DNA from: Ophthalmolycus amberensis
Taxonomy: Eukaryota > Chordata > Actinopteri > Perciformes > Zoarcidae
Direction of reading: 5' to 3'
DNA length: 64,000 bases
NCBI GenBank assembly: GCA_024529925.1
Contig: JAFEUB010001039.1
Coordinates: forward strand, 124,001-188,000
The notes beneath the pieces were generated by a model that was not told the DNA's origin, made no database searches, and saw only the letters and a list, made by a program, of their open reading frames with translations. Position numbers and translations under genes: made by a program. Shown piece by piece: positions 51,101 to 61,854 of the stretch (positions are counted from its first letter, which is position 1; each line of letters starts with the position of its first letter).

Positions 51101-54100
51101 GAAATCAGGTGGCCATCAAAGTTACTACAATTCATACTGAGGAGGAAATTAATCTCTGAAACAAAGTCCATGGCAACCAACGAAATAGTTCAGTCTGGAC
51201 CAATGAGCTGGTCGACTGACAATGATGTCATCCCTACACTGTACCACTAGCGTGGCAAAAAAATTAAATAAATGAAGAGTTCACAATGAACACAAAGATA
51301 CAAAAATGCACTGCAAATGTTTGTTTCCAGGAAACCTAAACAAATGAGTTTCATTGATAATTAAGATCATAAAAGGCAACCATAATACCGTCATTTTATA
51401 GCAACTATGCTGCCCAACTACCCCACCCCCTTCCAAAAAATAAAACCTCAAACATAATCAACTTTCTTCCTGCTCCACTGCCACTACGCCTCCTCATGAC
51501 ATCCTATTACCTGCCAGGATTGAAATCATTCCTGTGATTGTCCGCTGCCACTCTAGTTCTGAGATTAGTGAGAGAATATCTTTTTTTCCTTTTTTAAAGG
51601 ACTTGGGAGCCAAGACAATTTTCTTGTGACAAAACGGACCAATTTCAAACCAATTACTGCCATGAACACAGAGCCTGAATCATGCTGAGGCGCTCACATG
51701 GTGCCAACGCTGACTTACCGTGTGAATTTTGATTCACATATATCACACATAAAATAGCCTTGAGGTTTGATTTTGTTCCGAAAAAGGAGGGTTTTGGTTC
51801 ATCTGGTAACAGCTCGTGTCGTCTCGAACCACAAGTGGAGGAAAAGGAAGTGAAGGGATGAGCAGAGTCTGCCGACACAGAACGGCTTGGGAAAAGAGAC
51901 TCTGGACAATCGGCCGAGTCGTGAAAGAGTCACCCGTCCTGTTGACAGGTTTATCAGACATGTTTCACCGAGTGAAACACTGCTATCAGTGTTCCCTCTG
52001 ACAGCGACACGATAAAAACACAAATGATCTCTCTTAAAAGTACAAATCCAAACAAGATGGCGAGCGAGTCAAACTGCTTTTAGAACTGATGGAAAGTAAA
52101 TTGAACAATGCGGCTGCATGGCATCCTCCTGATCCGGAACAATGGCCATGCCTGTCTGTGTTTGTGTTCATATTGTGTGCTAACTCATACCTGATCTGTC
52201 TTCATTGTTTACTAAAGCCTTGACAAATTGCAATGCCTCTCGAACCTTTCTAATGTTTCAGCTGGATAAATATGTACCTGTACCTTGCATGCACTCAGCT
52301 ACCTTTTTCCTCCAGGGGCCTCTTGTATATCAACCTGCTTTATAGTGTTTGGGTCTGCGATTAGAACAAACACATAAAGCATGTGATGTCCAATGGAGAT
52401 ACTAACTCACTGTGGAACTAATAAAATCAATACGAAAGGGACAGCTTATGGAGTTAAAAAAATAGCAGCCCATGTTCAAAACAGCAATACCGCACACAGT
52501 ATGGTGCACGTCTGATCGTATCTCTGTTGTCACACAGCTCTGATCCTCTTGAGATGATGAGGACTGAGCTGCAAGTCAAGAGGGAAGGCTGTGAACCCCC
52601 GACTGAAGAGTTCCCCCGGTCGCATAGATACAGGTTTCCCTGAGCATCACCAGGCCAACCAGTCACAGGGAATATCACAACAAGCAAACAGAAACACAGC
52701 GCTGGATGAGTTACTTATTCAGCACATCACAGTCGCTGAAGTTGAGGATTGTAACCATGTAGAGGGATTTTGCTACTCTTCTCAACCAGTTTAAAACCAG
52801 TAAACAAAGTAGTTTTCTCCTCTGTTCGTCTCTTTCAATCAACATTAGTTAGTGGTGGAAGAAATATACAAGATACTTAAATACAAATAGGAACACTGCA
52901 ATGTAGAATACTCCATTACAAGTGAAAGTTTCCTCCTGGGCTTTGGTGGTGTAAAAGTATAAAGTAGCATATTTTTTATTTTGCAGATTTTCTATCAATT
53001 AACAGTGCACAATTCCCTCAATGCACTGCAGTCCTCGTCAATGCTAGCTCTGTTGGGGACAGTGCAGGCAGACAGGTGCCCCCCTCTGCAGCCACTTCCT
53101 TTCCCCTGCCAGCAGCAAGCTACACCAAGCAACACGTGGGACCGTCATGATGTCCTCTAAGCTCCAGCTCCCACCCACCAAACATCCAGTCGGTTGAAGC
53201 CTGGACACGTTCACACTTGCAAACACAGAAGGGTTGTGTTTGTTGGAAAAACAAAAGCCTCAATAAATGTGTCCGTTGTGTTGTTTCTAAAAACTGTCCA
53301 GCTGTTTCATCAATCTCTGTATTCGTCTCAACAAGTGACAATTGTTTTTAATGGGTTTAAATAAAACATCTTGCAGCCAAACACATTTTCACACTTTTCT
53401 GGCTTTGACAAAATCACATCACACAAAAAAATGCTCCTTCGGTATGACAATAAATCAGCAGCCACCGAAATAAAAAGTGAGTCCAGTTGCTTGTGATGAG
53501 CCCAACAACAGTGTTCAGTTTATTCAAATGCCAGACGGTTTATCCAAGAACTAAACAGAGCTGGATATTTGCAGCCAGGGGCACTGCTGCAGGGAAGAGG
53601 CTGGAGGTCCTGGCACACACAAGGACAATTTGCTCTGCTCATAAAAGGCTTATTAACAAGGAAGTCTTCACAATAACACCCCACAGCTTGACCTCACAGC
53701 TGTGTTTGTGTAGGTGGGTGCCACTTCTTTTTCTGAAAGTATTTTGTGATTTGTAGTGAAGCATCTCAACTTTTACTCTCTAATAATTTGAATGCTGGAC
53801 TTTCTCTCGTAATGTTTACACTACAGGCTTTCTACTTCTTAAACCTGCAGTTTAAAACCTGAGTGTACGTATAGTGCCAATCACTGGTGGCAAAAAGACA
53901 CTGAGCCAAGGTCATCAGGTGTCGGTGTGCAAGCAGAGCCGACGTTCCCCCCTGAGGGGACAGCCGCCCGGTCCCAGATGGGAAGACCAGAGTGGGAGGG
54001 AGGGACGCAGGACAGGCAGCAGGCAGCAGGCTGTGCGTCAGGGTGCAGCAGCTGGGGAGTCCCATCACGGCCATCACCTCCAGCTGTTCAGCGTCACGCT

Positions 54101-57100
54101 CTGTTACTAACACTCACACGCTATACGCAAGAACCACAACAACGAGCCTTGTGAGCAGTCAGCAGCTGCAAAGCCCGTGAGAGCAGCCACTTCTGATGTT
54201 GTCTTAGAATTCATGTCACACTGATTCAGGATCAGTCCACCTGAAGGTGGAGGAGAATATATGTGCACTACTGTCAGCTGGGCTTCTCCAGGATATCTGG
54301 GGAGAAGTTATTTATTGTCACACGTTTATATTTTCATGAAATCAGAAGCGGTAGGGAAGATCTAAACTGCGATATAAAACAAGAAACAATATTGGAGGTA
54401 GAACTCAATTCTAAGTTTTGACTCGTTTTGCCATTGAAGGGCTTTCAGTAATTTTCAGCTTTCATCAGCCAACCAGAAACCAGAAACATGCCATTGAGTC
54501 TGTTGTGTGGCTTTAATAGAACGTAATATTATATTAACACCATAAGACCTCTGCTAGTACGCTCTCAACACAGGACTCCCCCTGAGAGGAAGACCAGAGT
54601 CGTGTTTGACATCAGATCAAGGAAACAGAGAGGACCCTGGACAAGAGACAACATCAGCTGTCTGTGAAGCCAAAACCACAGACTGAATACAGGGCAAAGG
54701 TCATCGACCAGGAGTCAGTGGACGACTGGAGAAAGATCCACATCCCACATCGGAGACCATCATAGACAGAGGTTACAACCATCTGTGAGGATGCAACTTT
54801 AATTCCATACTTTAGACAACAACTGAACAATCTCCATAACAACTGAGCATACGCTTGATGAAGACTCATGTGAGATTTACTGTAATAAAGTTGTGGGAGA
54901 AAAAGCCAGAAAATATCAGTATTTTAACCAAAAATACTGACTTCTCTCTTATTTGTCATGTCGCTCCTTCTCAAACGTACAATAATATAAAACACCGTCT
55001 ACAATCCTTCTGAGGTTTGAAGCTGATAAAACATTTAATCTGGCCAATCTTCTACAAACTGTTGAATAAGCTGTTTTTAACTGAAGGACCCACTCTTTGG
55101 TTTGGTTGATGTAAGATTACATTTTCAGTCATCTATTTTCAGCAACCAGATTAGAATTGATCAGAATAAACAGACAGCATGATCTCACAGGATTACATCC
55201 CTCCTTCAGTGTGTTAAGGGTCTCTGTCTATCGAGGCTACGCTGCTTTGATGTGTTAAAAATCAAATCCGGTGTTCCAATTACAGAGCAGCAGAGAAAGG
55301 TGTCGGTGCTGTGAAAGTCGAGCCCAGAAGGCTCTTTATTATTTATCAACTTGGTGTCACACAGAGATGAAATGGGACGTGTGAGGAAGGGGTTCATATT
55401 CAGCAAGAAACACAAATGAGGTTTTACTGAGGATTTGATGACAGAGAAGTGAACACATTGATGTGATTCCATGAAGACAAAGGGTGAGAAGGCAATATTA
55501 ATTTTTTATTACGTTTAGACTTTCCACCCAATATTAATATTAAACTGTACAATCGTCGCTAATTCAACATTATTTAAATCTGTATATCTGCAACTAATCT
55601 ATACATAATTAAAGTTTATTAATTTGGGAGCACTTCTTTTGCCGCTCAACAGCTCTCAACAGACTCTTATTACAACACACACAGAAGGACAGTGGCTTCC
55701 TTCTCTGCTCAGGTAGACTTCACTTCACTCCATCTTTACATCGCAAATTCTTGTTTGCTGCTATATTAATGCTCTGAACATTGTATATTGCAACTTTAAA
55801 CGAGGATGAATGTCTTTTAAACATTTAATTTGACAATAAAAATGAAAAAACTAAATTCATGCCAAGCTATCTGATCCAGTTACTGAATCTGAATGTAGAC
55901 GTCATTCAAGAAGAAATGTAAGTGTAAAATCTGAACACATAAAAAACACAACTGCATTTTCTATTGCCAAATTGATTGGTTATTGGAAATGTAGACTCCA
56001 GATAATATGCATCAGACCTCAACGATCCCACACCAGTTAATCCCTTGGTCTCACAACAAAGACAAATTGATTTGTCGCTCTGTGTGGGATAGAATACGTT
56101 GCTCCTTTCTGTGGGGAAGGCAGTTTTAATTGGAGATAAAACTTAGCTGAATTTCAGGAGCAGGACCACACCTCAGCCACTCGCCCACTTCCGGCCACGC
56201 TCCTATAAATACCTACCCACTCTAAGCCTCGGCACACTCGAGTTTTCTGCACTCGCAACCGGAACACCACGCAGAGGACGCCGCAAACCGCCACCAAGAG
56301 GGTCCGGGCAGCCAAACCCGCGATCTCCACCTCGCCGACCAGCTGCATCCACCCGCCAGGATCTGACAATACGAAGAGATCTGACAATACGAAGAGATCT
56401 GACAATACGAAGAGTCGGACTCACGGCCGTCCTCCTGTTACTCACATCTCGGCGGCAGAGGGAGACCCGCTACCTCCTGACGTAGACAACGGAAACGTAA
56501 ATCCAGCTCTCTCCTTCTTCGCTGGCTCCAGACCCAGCTCGGGAACGAGCCTCCGACGACTCTGGCTGCCCGGCACGCAGCGCTCAAAGACGCCCCCCCC
56601 CCCCGCGCTCCAGCCAGGTCCCCCATCGAAGACTCACCAGCTGATCGAAGACGCGCCAGCTGATCTCCAACTCGACCACAGACCGCCTGCTAAGAGCATC
56701 GACGCAACAAGCAAACCGTGCCAACTCCTCACAACTTTCCCAAAGTCACGTTAGGGAAAAACAAACAAACACAACGTACCTACAGGCCAACCGCCGTGAC
56801 GCCACCACGCACCCCGAGGCTCCGCCCCCCAACCCACAAGTTCCGGGTTGCCAGGTCGCAGCGCCTCATCCTCTCATCCCCCTCTTTTGGGTCCACCAAA
56901 AAGAAAAAAAGAAGAAGAAAGGGAAAAGAAAGAGTCGACGCAACAAAGCAAACTGTGCCAACTCCTCACAAACTTTCCCCAAGTCACGTCAGAGAAAAAA
57001 AACACAAACGTACCTACATCCACAACACACCTGGGTAACGCTGTCCGTGACGCCACCACGCCCCCCGAAACTCCGCCCCCCAAGTCCCGGGTTGCCAGGT

Positions 57101-60100
57101 CTTCTTTCTGTCCCCCTCTCTAAGCTGTCCCCCCCTCTAAGCTGTCCCTTCACTGTTCTCTTACACCACCTTTCTTCTGCCGTACCTAGGCACCGGGTTG
57201 CCAGGTCTTCTTTCCTCCAGTCTCCCTCCCCTATCCTGCTTTTTCTATGCAGATTCCTGGCACCGGGTTGCCAGGGTCCCTCTCCTCTGTCCCCCTCCCC
57301 TATCCTGCTTTTCCTACTACGCATACTCTTCCCTCTATGCAGATTCCTGGCACCGGGTTGCCAGGTCTTCTTGCCTCTGTCCCCCTCTCTAACCGCAACC
57401 ACCGAACGCAGCAAGCAACAACGAACCGCAGCAAGCAACAACGGAACGCAGGACGCCAGCGCCCCCCGGCCACCTACTTCCAGCAACCACAGCAACTTGC
57501 CGGGGCACCGGGATGCCAGTGCCCCCACCCCGCCCACTTCCAGCGATGGACCCACACAATTGCCCAACACCGATGCCGCTCCCTCTGCCGTCTTTTGGGG
57601 GGTTTTCCACGACGGACGACATTGCCGTAGACCAGCCTCGGATCTTGCAAGCAGATGCCAAGTCGTTTCCCCTCATGCTATGAAATCGGACCAATAGTAG
57701 CCACAGCCATCACGTGGGGCTGCGGATGGGCCAGCAAGTCCATTACTTAAACTCCTGACAACCAGCAGTCGGTTACCCAATCATCAAATGACGCTGCGAC
57801 ACCCGTCCGCCAAGGGCGCGTCCTCGATGCAGCTCACGTCTGGGCCACCGCAATGCCATGGCATTCTCGTTTCCCATTCCAGAAGTTCAGCCCTCCTGCA
57901 GACACCCGTCCAACATCGGTTCGGCCATATCCAATGCCGTCTTTAACCCCACAAATCCTCACTCGATCTTGCCGACCAGCTGCACAGGCTTATTTTGGGG
58001 GTCTGCAAGGCCGGGAGCCGCAGTGGATCCGCAGCTAAGCCTCCCCCAAACCGCACCAGGCCAAATCTCCATCAACCATTCCTCAACACTCCAAACAACC
58101 AGTCAATATGGATCTGCGCTCGCTCCTTCTTCTTACATAGTTCCAGATTCACATCTACAGCGAGAACCCTGATTGATTCATTTACAAATATTCAGTTGGT
58201 GAGAGACAGACGTGATGAAGTGGCAGGGAGAACGCGGTCATCTATGCAGATGGCAGCTGTGACTCAGACGTCGGCTGTTCTACAGTGACAGCCTGCAAAT
58301 GCCACCTGGACGGGAAACTAAAAATAAATACGATTTGTATTGTGACTGGCATGCAATAAGAACTTTTGCAACACTGCGGCAGCCTCTGAATAGACCATTC
58401 AACTCCATAAACAGGCAAACTGAAATTAGAGTGAGCATCAGCCTCTCTCTCTCTGGACTAAAAGCATTTTTTCTTTTTTGTCCGATGAAAGCTCCTGGCC
58501 CTTTGCCTGACAACTCCTGCTAGTGACACTCGATACTTGCCTTCATGTTTACTTCATTAAGCGCTCTGCTGCTTTTGTTGCTAAGCCATTAGGCAGAGCA
58601 TACTTTCAAACGCTTAGAAATGGCTGTTATCCCTTGTGGAAGAAATCAGAGCTAAATGATTTTAATTTACAACATACAAACATTTATCGATAAGCCAACT
58701 GTGATTAACTTAGAAACTGAGATTGATCTTTGGGGGGAGTGTACGTCGTAAAATCATAAATACATGTCAAACACTTAAGGTGTGACATGACCACAATCTT
58801 TGAATAAAATAGCATTCACAAATCAGCAAAACGACACTAAAAATAGGGCAGTGGGGTTTCTCTCAACATTGTAGATTATATTGTTGTGATAAATGGATGA
58901 TTATGTATTCTTCTGTTTAATATAAAGCATGATTTACTGTACATGGACATACACTCCTGCAGCCTTTGAAACACTCGTGTTTAGAGACGCTTTGAAAGCA
59001 ACCCTTGAACAGGATGTGTGGGAACACTTCAGCAGCACATGAAACAGCATTTTCTCTATTTTCAGCATTAAAATTTCACAACATAAATTGAAGTAAAAAC
59101 AAAAGAAAACTGCTATTCATCACATGAGTGCAAGCAACATTTAGTTGTCGGGAGAGAGTGCTGGCCACGTGCCACATTTTTTAAATAAATAATTATCAAC
59201 TGGGAGCTGAATAAATACATTTGTCATGGCTTCTAGCGCACTACATGCGCACTACATTCACTTGAATGTTCTGTTTGGGGTCCTGGAGGTCCATAGCCCC
59301 TTTTTAACAGCTCAAAAAACAGCCTTTACATTGTTTTATCAGCCTGATATGTCATGTTGGTTCACCATTTTTGTTGATCACTAGCATCTTTTTGAACAGA
59401 TTACATGTTTCAGAAGGCATGGACCAAGAACATGGTCAAATATATTGGATGTTCATATGCTCCTTTTCTGTAACTCGTGGTGTTAGTACTTTATAAACAC
59501 AGCATTACTCCTCTTAATAGTACATTTATTTGGAATCTATTGTTGTTGTTGTTGTTTTATAGGAGGTCCAATAGGGAGTTAGACCTCTCTGGGGTTTACC
59601 TGACCCCAAACATAAGTGACTTCATAGGATGAAACGCTGTAGATTTCTGTCTGTAGATTTCTGTCTGTGAATGAGTGAGTTTTTTCAAAGAGTAGAAAAA
59701 ATATGAACAGTTTAAGGAAAGCAAATTGGTTGATTTCGCAATTATTATTACTATTACACATACAGCAGTGTGTTCTGTGGGAAACCAACAATGAGGAAGT
59801 AGAGCCAACCGCACACCGGTTTACAGCACACCTGAAAAATCCACCCATAAAGTACGTGATTGTAGTTGACACAGAACATCTCGTTCCAAAATTCTGGGCG
59901 TAACATGCTGCTTTACCAGTCTCCACTATTGTGGTAATGATTTCCACAATATTTTGGAAGCAGTATAAAGGGACTTGCTCCCATTCAGCAACAGGTGCAT
60001 CACTGAGGTCCATCACTGATTCTGGGTAATACAGTCTGACTCCAGGTCGATCCAAAGGTGTTGGATGGGGTTGAGTTCAGCAGGACAGTTCTTACACAAC

Positions 60101-61854
60101 CAATGCGTTAAACACTTTTTACAATTTATGACTTCCCTTGTCCGGACGAAAAGTACACAAAAGTATGTGGACAGGGGTGTATGACTTTTTGCCATATAGT
60201 GGTTTTGAGTTGTATTCTTAATATATTAGAAAGGAACAAAATGAAAATAGTTTGTTCATTTTAGTATCATTTTGCATTTGGTTCCCTTTGTTTTTGTTTT
60301 ATCACTTTTCCCTCGTCAGTAATGCACTCAATCATTTGTGTTTTTAATATCTGCTTTTGAACCAACTCAAACGAATTAGAACAAACGCTGCAATATGTTT
60401 GGTGTTTGTATGATTTTCGGTTGGACTGTTTAAAACGTGAGGCAAGTCAAAACATCCGAACAGATGTTTCAGATTCAATCCCTAGTTGATGCATTGGCGA
60501 AGCTACGTCTGTTCCTGGGAACAGTCAATGAAACAGATGTGATGATATGAATATGGCCAGAAAACAAAAGTGTCCTAAAACAAAAACGTTGCCCTACAAA
60601 GAACCACATCGAGCCTCAACTCCTACTGCCGAGAACTTCCTTTTTTCTAACTCCATAAAACCCAGGTTTACTTAGAATTAAAAGTCACCGTCACATGTTA
60701 TTGGCCTTGCAGGTTCAACTAATGCAGCTATTAATACGTTTTCTATACTCACTCGATCAAGTTGAGTTATTAGGTTGAAGGATTTTACAACTAAATGCCC
60801 AAGCAGTAACATTCAGGCCACTGAGGGAAACAAGTGCACAGGCAGACTATTCAGAGTGCTGCTTTTCATTGTGTCCTGTCTTGATGTTACAGGAGGACTC
60901 GGTGAGCAGTATTTATATGAGTGAATTATCCTGGAGAGATAAAGTTAATTGAAAATTAATTGAGCTGCTGACCCTGCAGACAACAAACAAGTTGGACTAA
61001 AACAACTGGTGTGGATAAATCCTAATTGTTATGGGTCGATGGTAAAAACTTTGACGTGAAAAGTGTAAATACAAACGCAGATAGTTCATATAGCGCACTT
61101 TATACGACTTATAGGGACACCTGTTGATTTGGACAACACGTGCGTCTATTTTCCCTGAATGGAAAAATCCCTCACCGGTTTCATGATCTCACACCGACAT
61201 GTGCCCATTAAAGCGCTCAGAGGATAAAACACCTGGTGGACTCACCCTGGCTGCTCTGGACGAGTACGGGTCTTCAAACAAAGCCCAGACCTTCGGCTGC
61301 CAAACTTCGCAGCAGCTCCTCGACCTGTCGGGACAGTCCTCGATGCCGAACCGCCTCGGCATCTCTCGGTCATCCTCGGCCTCTGGGTCCGGCGGTTCAA
61401 ACGTCTCCAGGGCCTCCTCTGCGTCCCGGTGCTGCCGGTAGGTCATCCAGCAGCACGGCTCCACGTCGGTCTCGTCAATCCCCCAGTAAGCCAGCTCCTC
61501 CTCGAAGAGCGGACCGCAGACGTCGGCCGGGCAGTGCAACTTGCCGGTTCGGTAGTAGTTCAGCACGTAGGCGAAGATGCCCGGGTGTCTGTCGAAGAAC
61601 AGCTCGGCGCTCGGGGGCGCAGCGTCCGAGTCGGAGCTGACCTGCGGGTCCGGGTCTGCCAGCCACGCCAGCCGTGTCCCCGGCAAGGTCCTGAGGGTGC
61701 TCTTGTAGGTTTCATGTCGAGTTCCGCCCACGTTGATGATAATTTTGTCCGAGTCTTCCCCTCTGCACATCTCCTCCTTGAGACATGTTTTAGACGGAGG
61801 TTTGTTGCCCGCTTTGCGCCCCCGGTAAGTCGAAACACACACCGAGCTGATCAT
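45087..61854 (-). CDS. kcnc4: Voltage-gated potassium channel Kv3.4 (KCNC4), 4 coding exons
   Basis: The coding exons are 61854-61246, 50326-49390, 48634-48458 and, less certainly, 45154-45087. They total 1791 nt, 596 residues plus stop. The N-terminus MISSVCVSTYRGRK is the Kv3.4 inactivation ball. The T1 tetramerisation domain spans residues 37-145, with the zinc motif His107-x5-Cys113-x20-Cys134-Cys135. Membrane segments are S1 205-224, S2 257-277, S3 290-306, S4 319-339 with Arg324, 327, 330, 333, Lys336 and Arg339, S5 357-378, the filter TLGYGD at 413-418 and S6 with PVP at 444-446. Family knowledge: Kv3 tetramers open at high voltage and repolarise fast-spiking neurons. The ball makes Kv3.4 A-type. 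The start is the first in-frame ATG. The ball and the C-terminal SKQNGDAN segment favour kcnc4 over kcnc1-3. Confidence 0.93.
45155..48457 (-). other. kcnc4: kcnc4 intron 3
   Basis: 3303 bases. It contains short imperfect 'gcatgaaa/gcgtgaaa' tandem units at 46589-46632 and a dispersed repeat at about 47630-48090. No further gene is seen. Confidence 0.5.
47630..48090 (+). repeat. Dispersed percomorph-type repeat, copy 1 ('tttgctgctatatta' family)
   Basis: Positions 47947-48075 align by eye with 55669-55790. Shared words are 'ttacaacacacaca', 'ttctctgct', 'ggtaga', 'cactccactttatcttcaca' versus 'cactccatctttaca', and 'tttgctgctatatta'. Upstream it has the 'gctaacagtg' and 'cagctgcaac' words typical of a longer copy. 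Confidence 0.6.
48458..48634 (-). CDS. kcnc4: kcnc4 exon 3: cytoplasmic C-terminal segment
   Basis: Completes Asp516 and encodes residues 517-574, from SKQNGDANVALSEEEG to CFLLTPGDPNVHT. The SKQNGDAN...LSxEEG...LTQPL and TCFLL segments match the human Kv3.4 C-terminal region closely and identify the paralogue. The acceptor is 'cttcctgtcag' and the donor ACTG|GTAAGT. Confidence 0.9.
49390..50326 (-). CDS. kcnc4: kcnc4 exon 2: S1 to S6 channel core
   Basis: Encodes residues 204-515 plus one base of Asp516. It starts GVAFASLFFILVSITTF (S1) and carries the whole voltage sensor and pore. The voltage sensor is LRVVRFVRILRIFKLTRHF, the filter TLGYGD and the gate hinge PVPVIVNN. After S6 comes the basic run KLPKKKKKH. 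Acceptor 'cttttatag', donor CTCAG|GTCAGC. A single large exon for the core is the usual Kv3 layout. Confidence 0.96.
50880..51245 (+). repeat. Dispersed fish repeat ('gttagcatgctgatgtt' family), long copy
   Basis: It contains 'gctagcatactgatgtttagc', 'gtttacaatgttcaccat', 'gcctgctaacatg', 'gcacagctgagcatgacagg', 'aaccaaagtgttggac', 'atgatggtgctcaatgagaa' and 'caaagttactacaattcat', in the order usual for this abundant percomorph repeat. It is the most complete copy in the window. Confidence 0.7.
52850..52995 (+). repeat. Dispersed fish repeat ('gtggtggaagaa' end)
   Basis: It begins 'agtggtggaagaaata' and continues 'atacttaaatacaaata', 'actgcaatgtagaatactcc', 'attacaagtgaaagt'. This is the other end of the TACTTTACTTGAGTA repeat family. 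A second fragment of this end lies at 63345-63430. Confidence 0.6.
55630..55800 (+). repeat. Dispersed percomorph-type repeat, copy 2 ('tttgctgctatatta' family)
   Basis: The partner of 47630-48090, same orientation. It contains 'ttacaacacacacag', 'ccttctctgctcaggtag', 'cactccatctttaca', 'gtttgctgctatatta' and 'gaacattgtatattgcaactt'. Confidence 0.6.
56204..56211 (+). promoter_or_regulatory. TATA-box-like motif in the GC-rich block
   Basis: TATAAATA is preceded by GC-rich sequence with an ETS-type ACTTCCGG core at 56188-56195. It looks like a Pol II core promoter, as in an LTR, pointing rightward. No transcript is known to me. Confidence 0.35.
56360..56413 (+). repeat. 18-bp tandem repeat, three copies
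   Basis: The unit GATCTGACAATACGAAGA is repeated three times without change (54 bases), followed by GTCGGACTC. Confidence 0.97.
56701..57101 (+). repeat. Tandem duplication of a unit of about 240 bp
   Basis: 56701-56855 and 56937-57101 share, in order, 'gacgcaaca', 'aactcctcaca', 'aagtcacgt', 'cgtacctaca', 'gtgacgccaccacg', 'ctccgccccccaa' and 'cgggttgccaggtc', with small indels between them. The offset is 236 at the start and about 245 at the end. Confidence 0.85.
59906..60201 (-). mobile_element. Tc1-like transposon relic (one terminal repeat plus transposase C-terminus)
   Basis: Read on the minus strand, CACTATATGGCAAAAAGT at 60201-60184 resembles a fish Tc1-family terminus. About 100 bases further, AELNPIQHLWIDLES (60084-60037) matches the DLNPIEHLW motif around the last catalytic acid of Tc1 transposases. 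In a shifted frame DLSDAPVAEWEQVPL...QNIVEIITTIVETGKAA (to 59906) matches the conserved C-terminal helices. The first three quarters of the transposase is deleted, at least one frameshift is present, and no second terminal repeat is found. It is a dead copy. Confidence 0.7.
61246..61854 (-). CDS. kcnc4: kcnc4 exon 1: inactivation ball and T1 domain
   Basis: Encodes residues 1-203. Residues 1-28 are the ball peptide with Cys6 and Cys24. Residues 37-145 form the T1 domain with NVGGTRHETY, LPGTRLAWL, DRHPGIFAYVLNYYRTGKLH and the zinc ligands. The acidic linker 144-175 is shorter than the Gly-rich human linker as I recall it. The exon ends EDPYSSRAAR before donor AGG|GTGAGT. The reading frame is open upstream, but 61854 is its first ATG, and homology starts exactly there. 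Confidence 0.96.

Larger units (their letters stand above)
56150..58150. other. Unassigned GC-rich, C-biased block with nested tandem repeats
   Basis: About 2 kb of C-rich, G-poor (+ strand) sequence with many CpGs, set in AT-rich intron DNA. A promoter-like stretch (acttccgg at 56188-56195 and TATAAATA at 56204-56211) opens it. An 18-bp unit occurs three times at 56360-56413. A roughly 240-bp unit beginning 'gacgcaaca' occurs twice (56701 and 56937). CCGGGTTGCCAGG recurs at 56843, 57088, 57193, 57263 and 57353. Long open frames exist on both strands but are Pro/Ser/Arg-rich, and I recognise no domain. It could be part of an LTR-like retroelement, a satellite-like insertion or a CpG-rich promoter. 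The edges are approximate. Confidence 0.5.
50327..61245 (-). other. kcnc4: kcnc4 intron 1 (10.9 kb)
   Basis: A long intron separates the T1 exon from the channel core exon. It contains dispersed repeats at 50880-51245, 52850-52995 and 55630-55800, the GC-rich block at about 56150-58150 and a Tc1-like relic at 59906-60201. No further coding exon is recognisable. It ends on the minus strand at 'gtcttttatag'. Confidence 0.85.

Noticed and set aside
57037..57057. Possible RE1/NRSE silencer site (acgctgtccgtgacgcc)
   Set aside because: It matches the left half of the reverse-complement consensus but breaks in the second half, and it sits in a duplicated repeat unit.
57047..57697. A 216-codon plus-strand frame and a 193-codon minus-strand frame in the GC-rich block
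   Set aside because: Both follow from C-rich, stop-poor tandem repeats. I see no conserved motif, so I describe the block without calling a gene.
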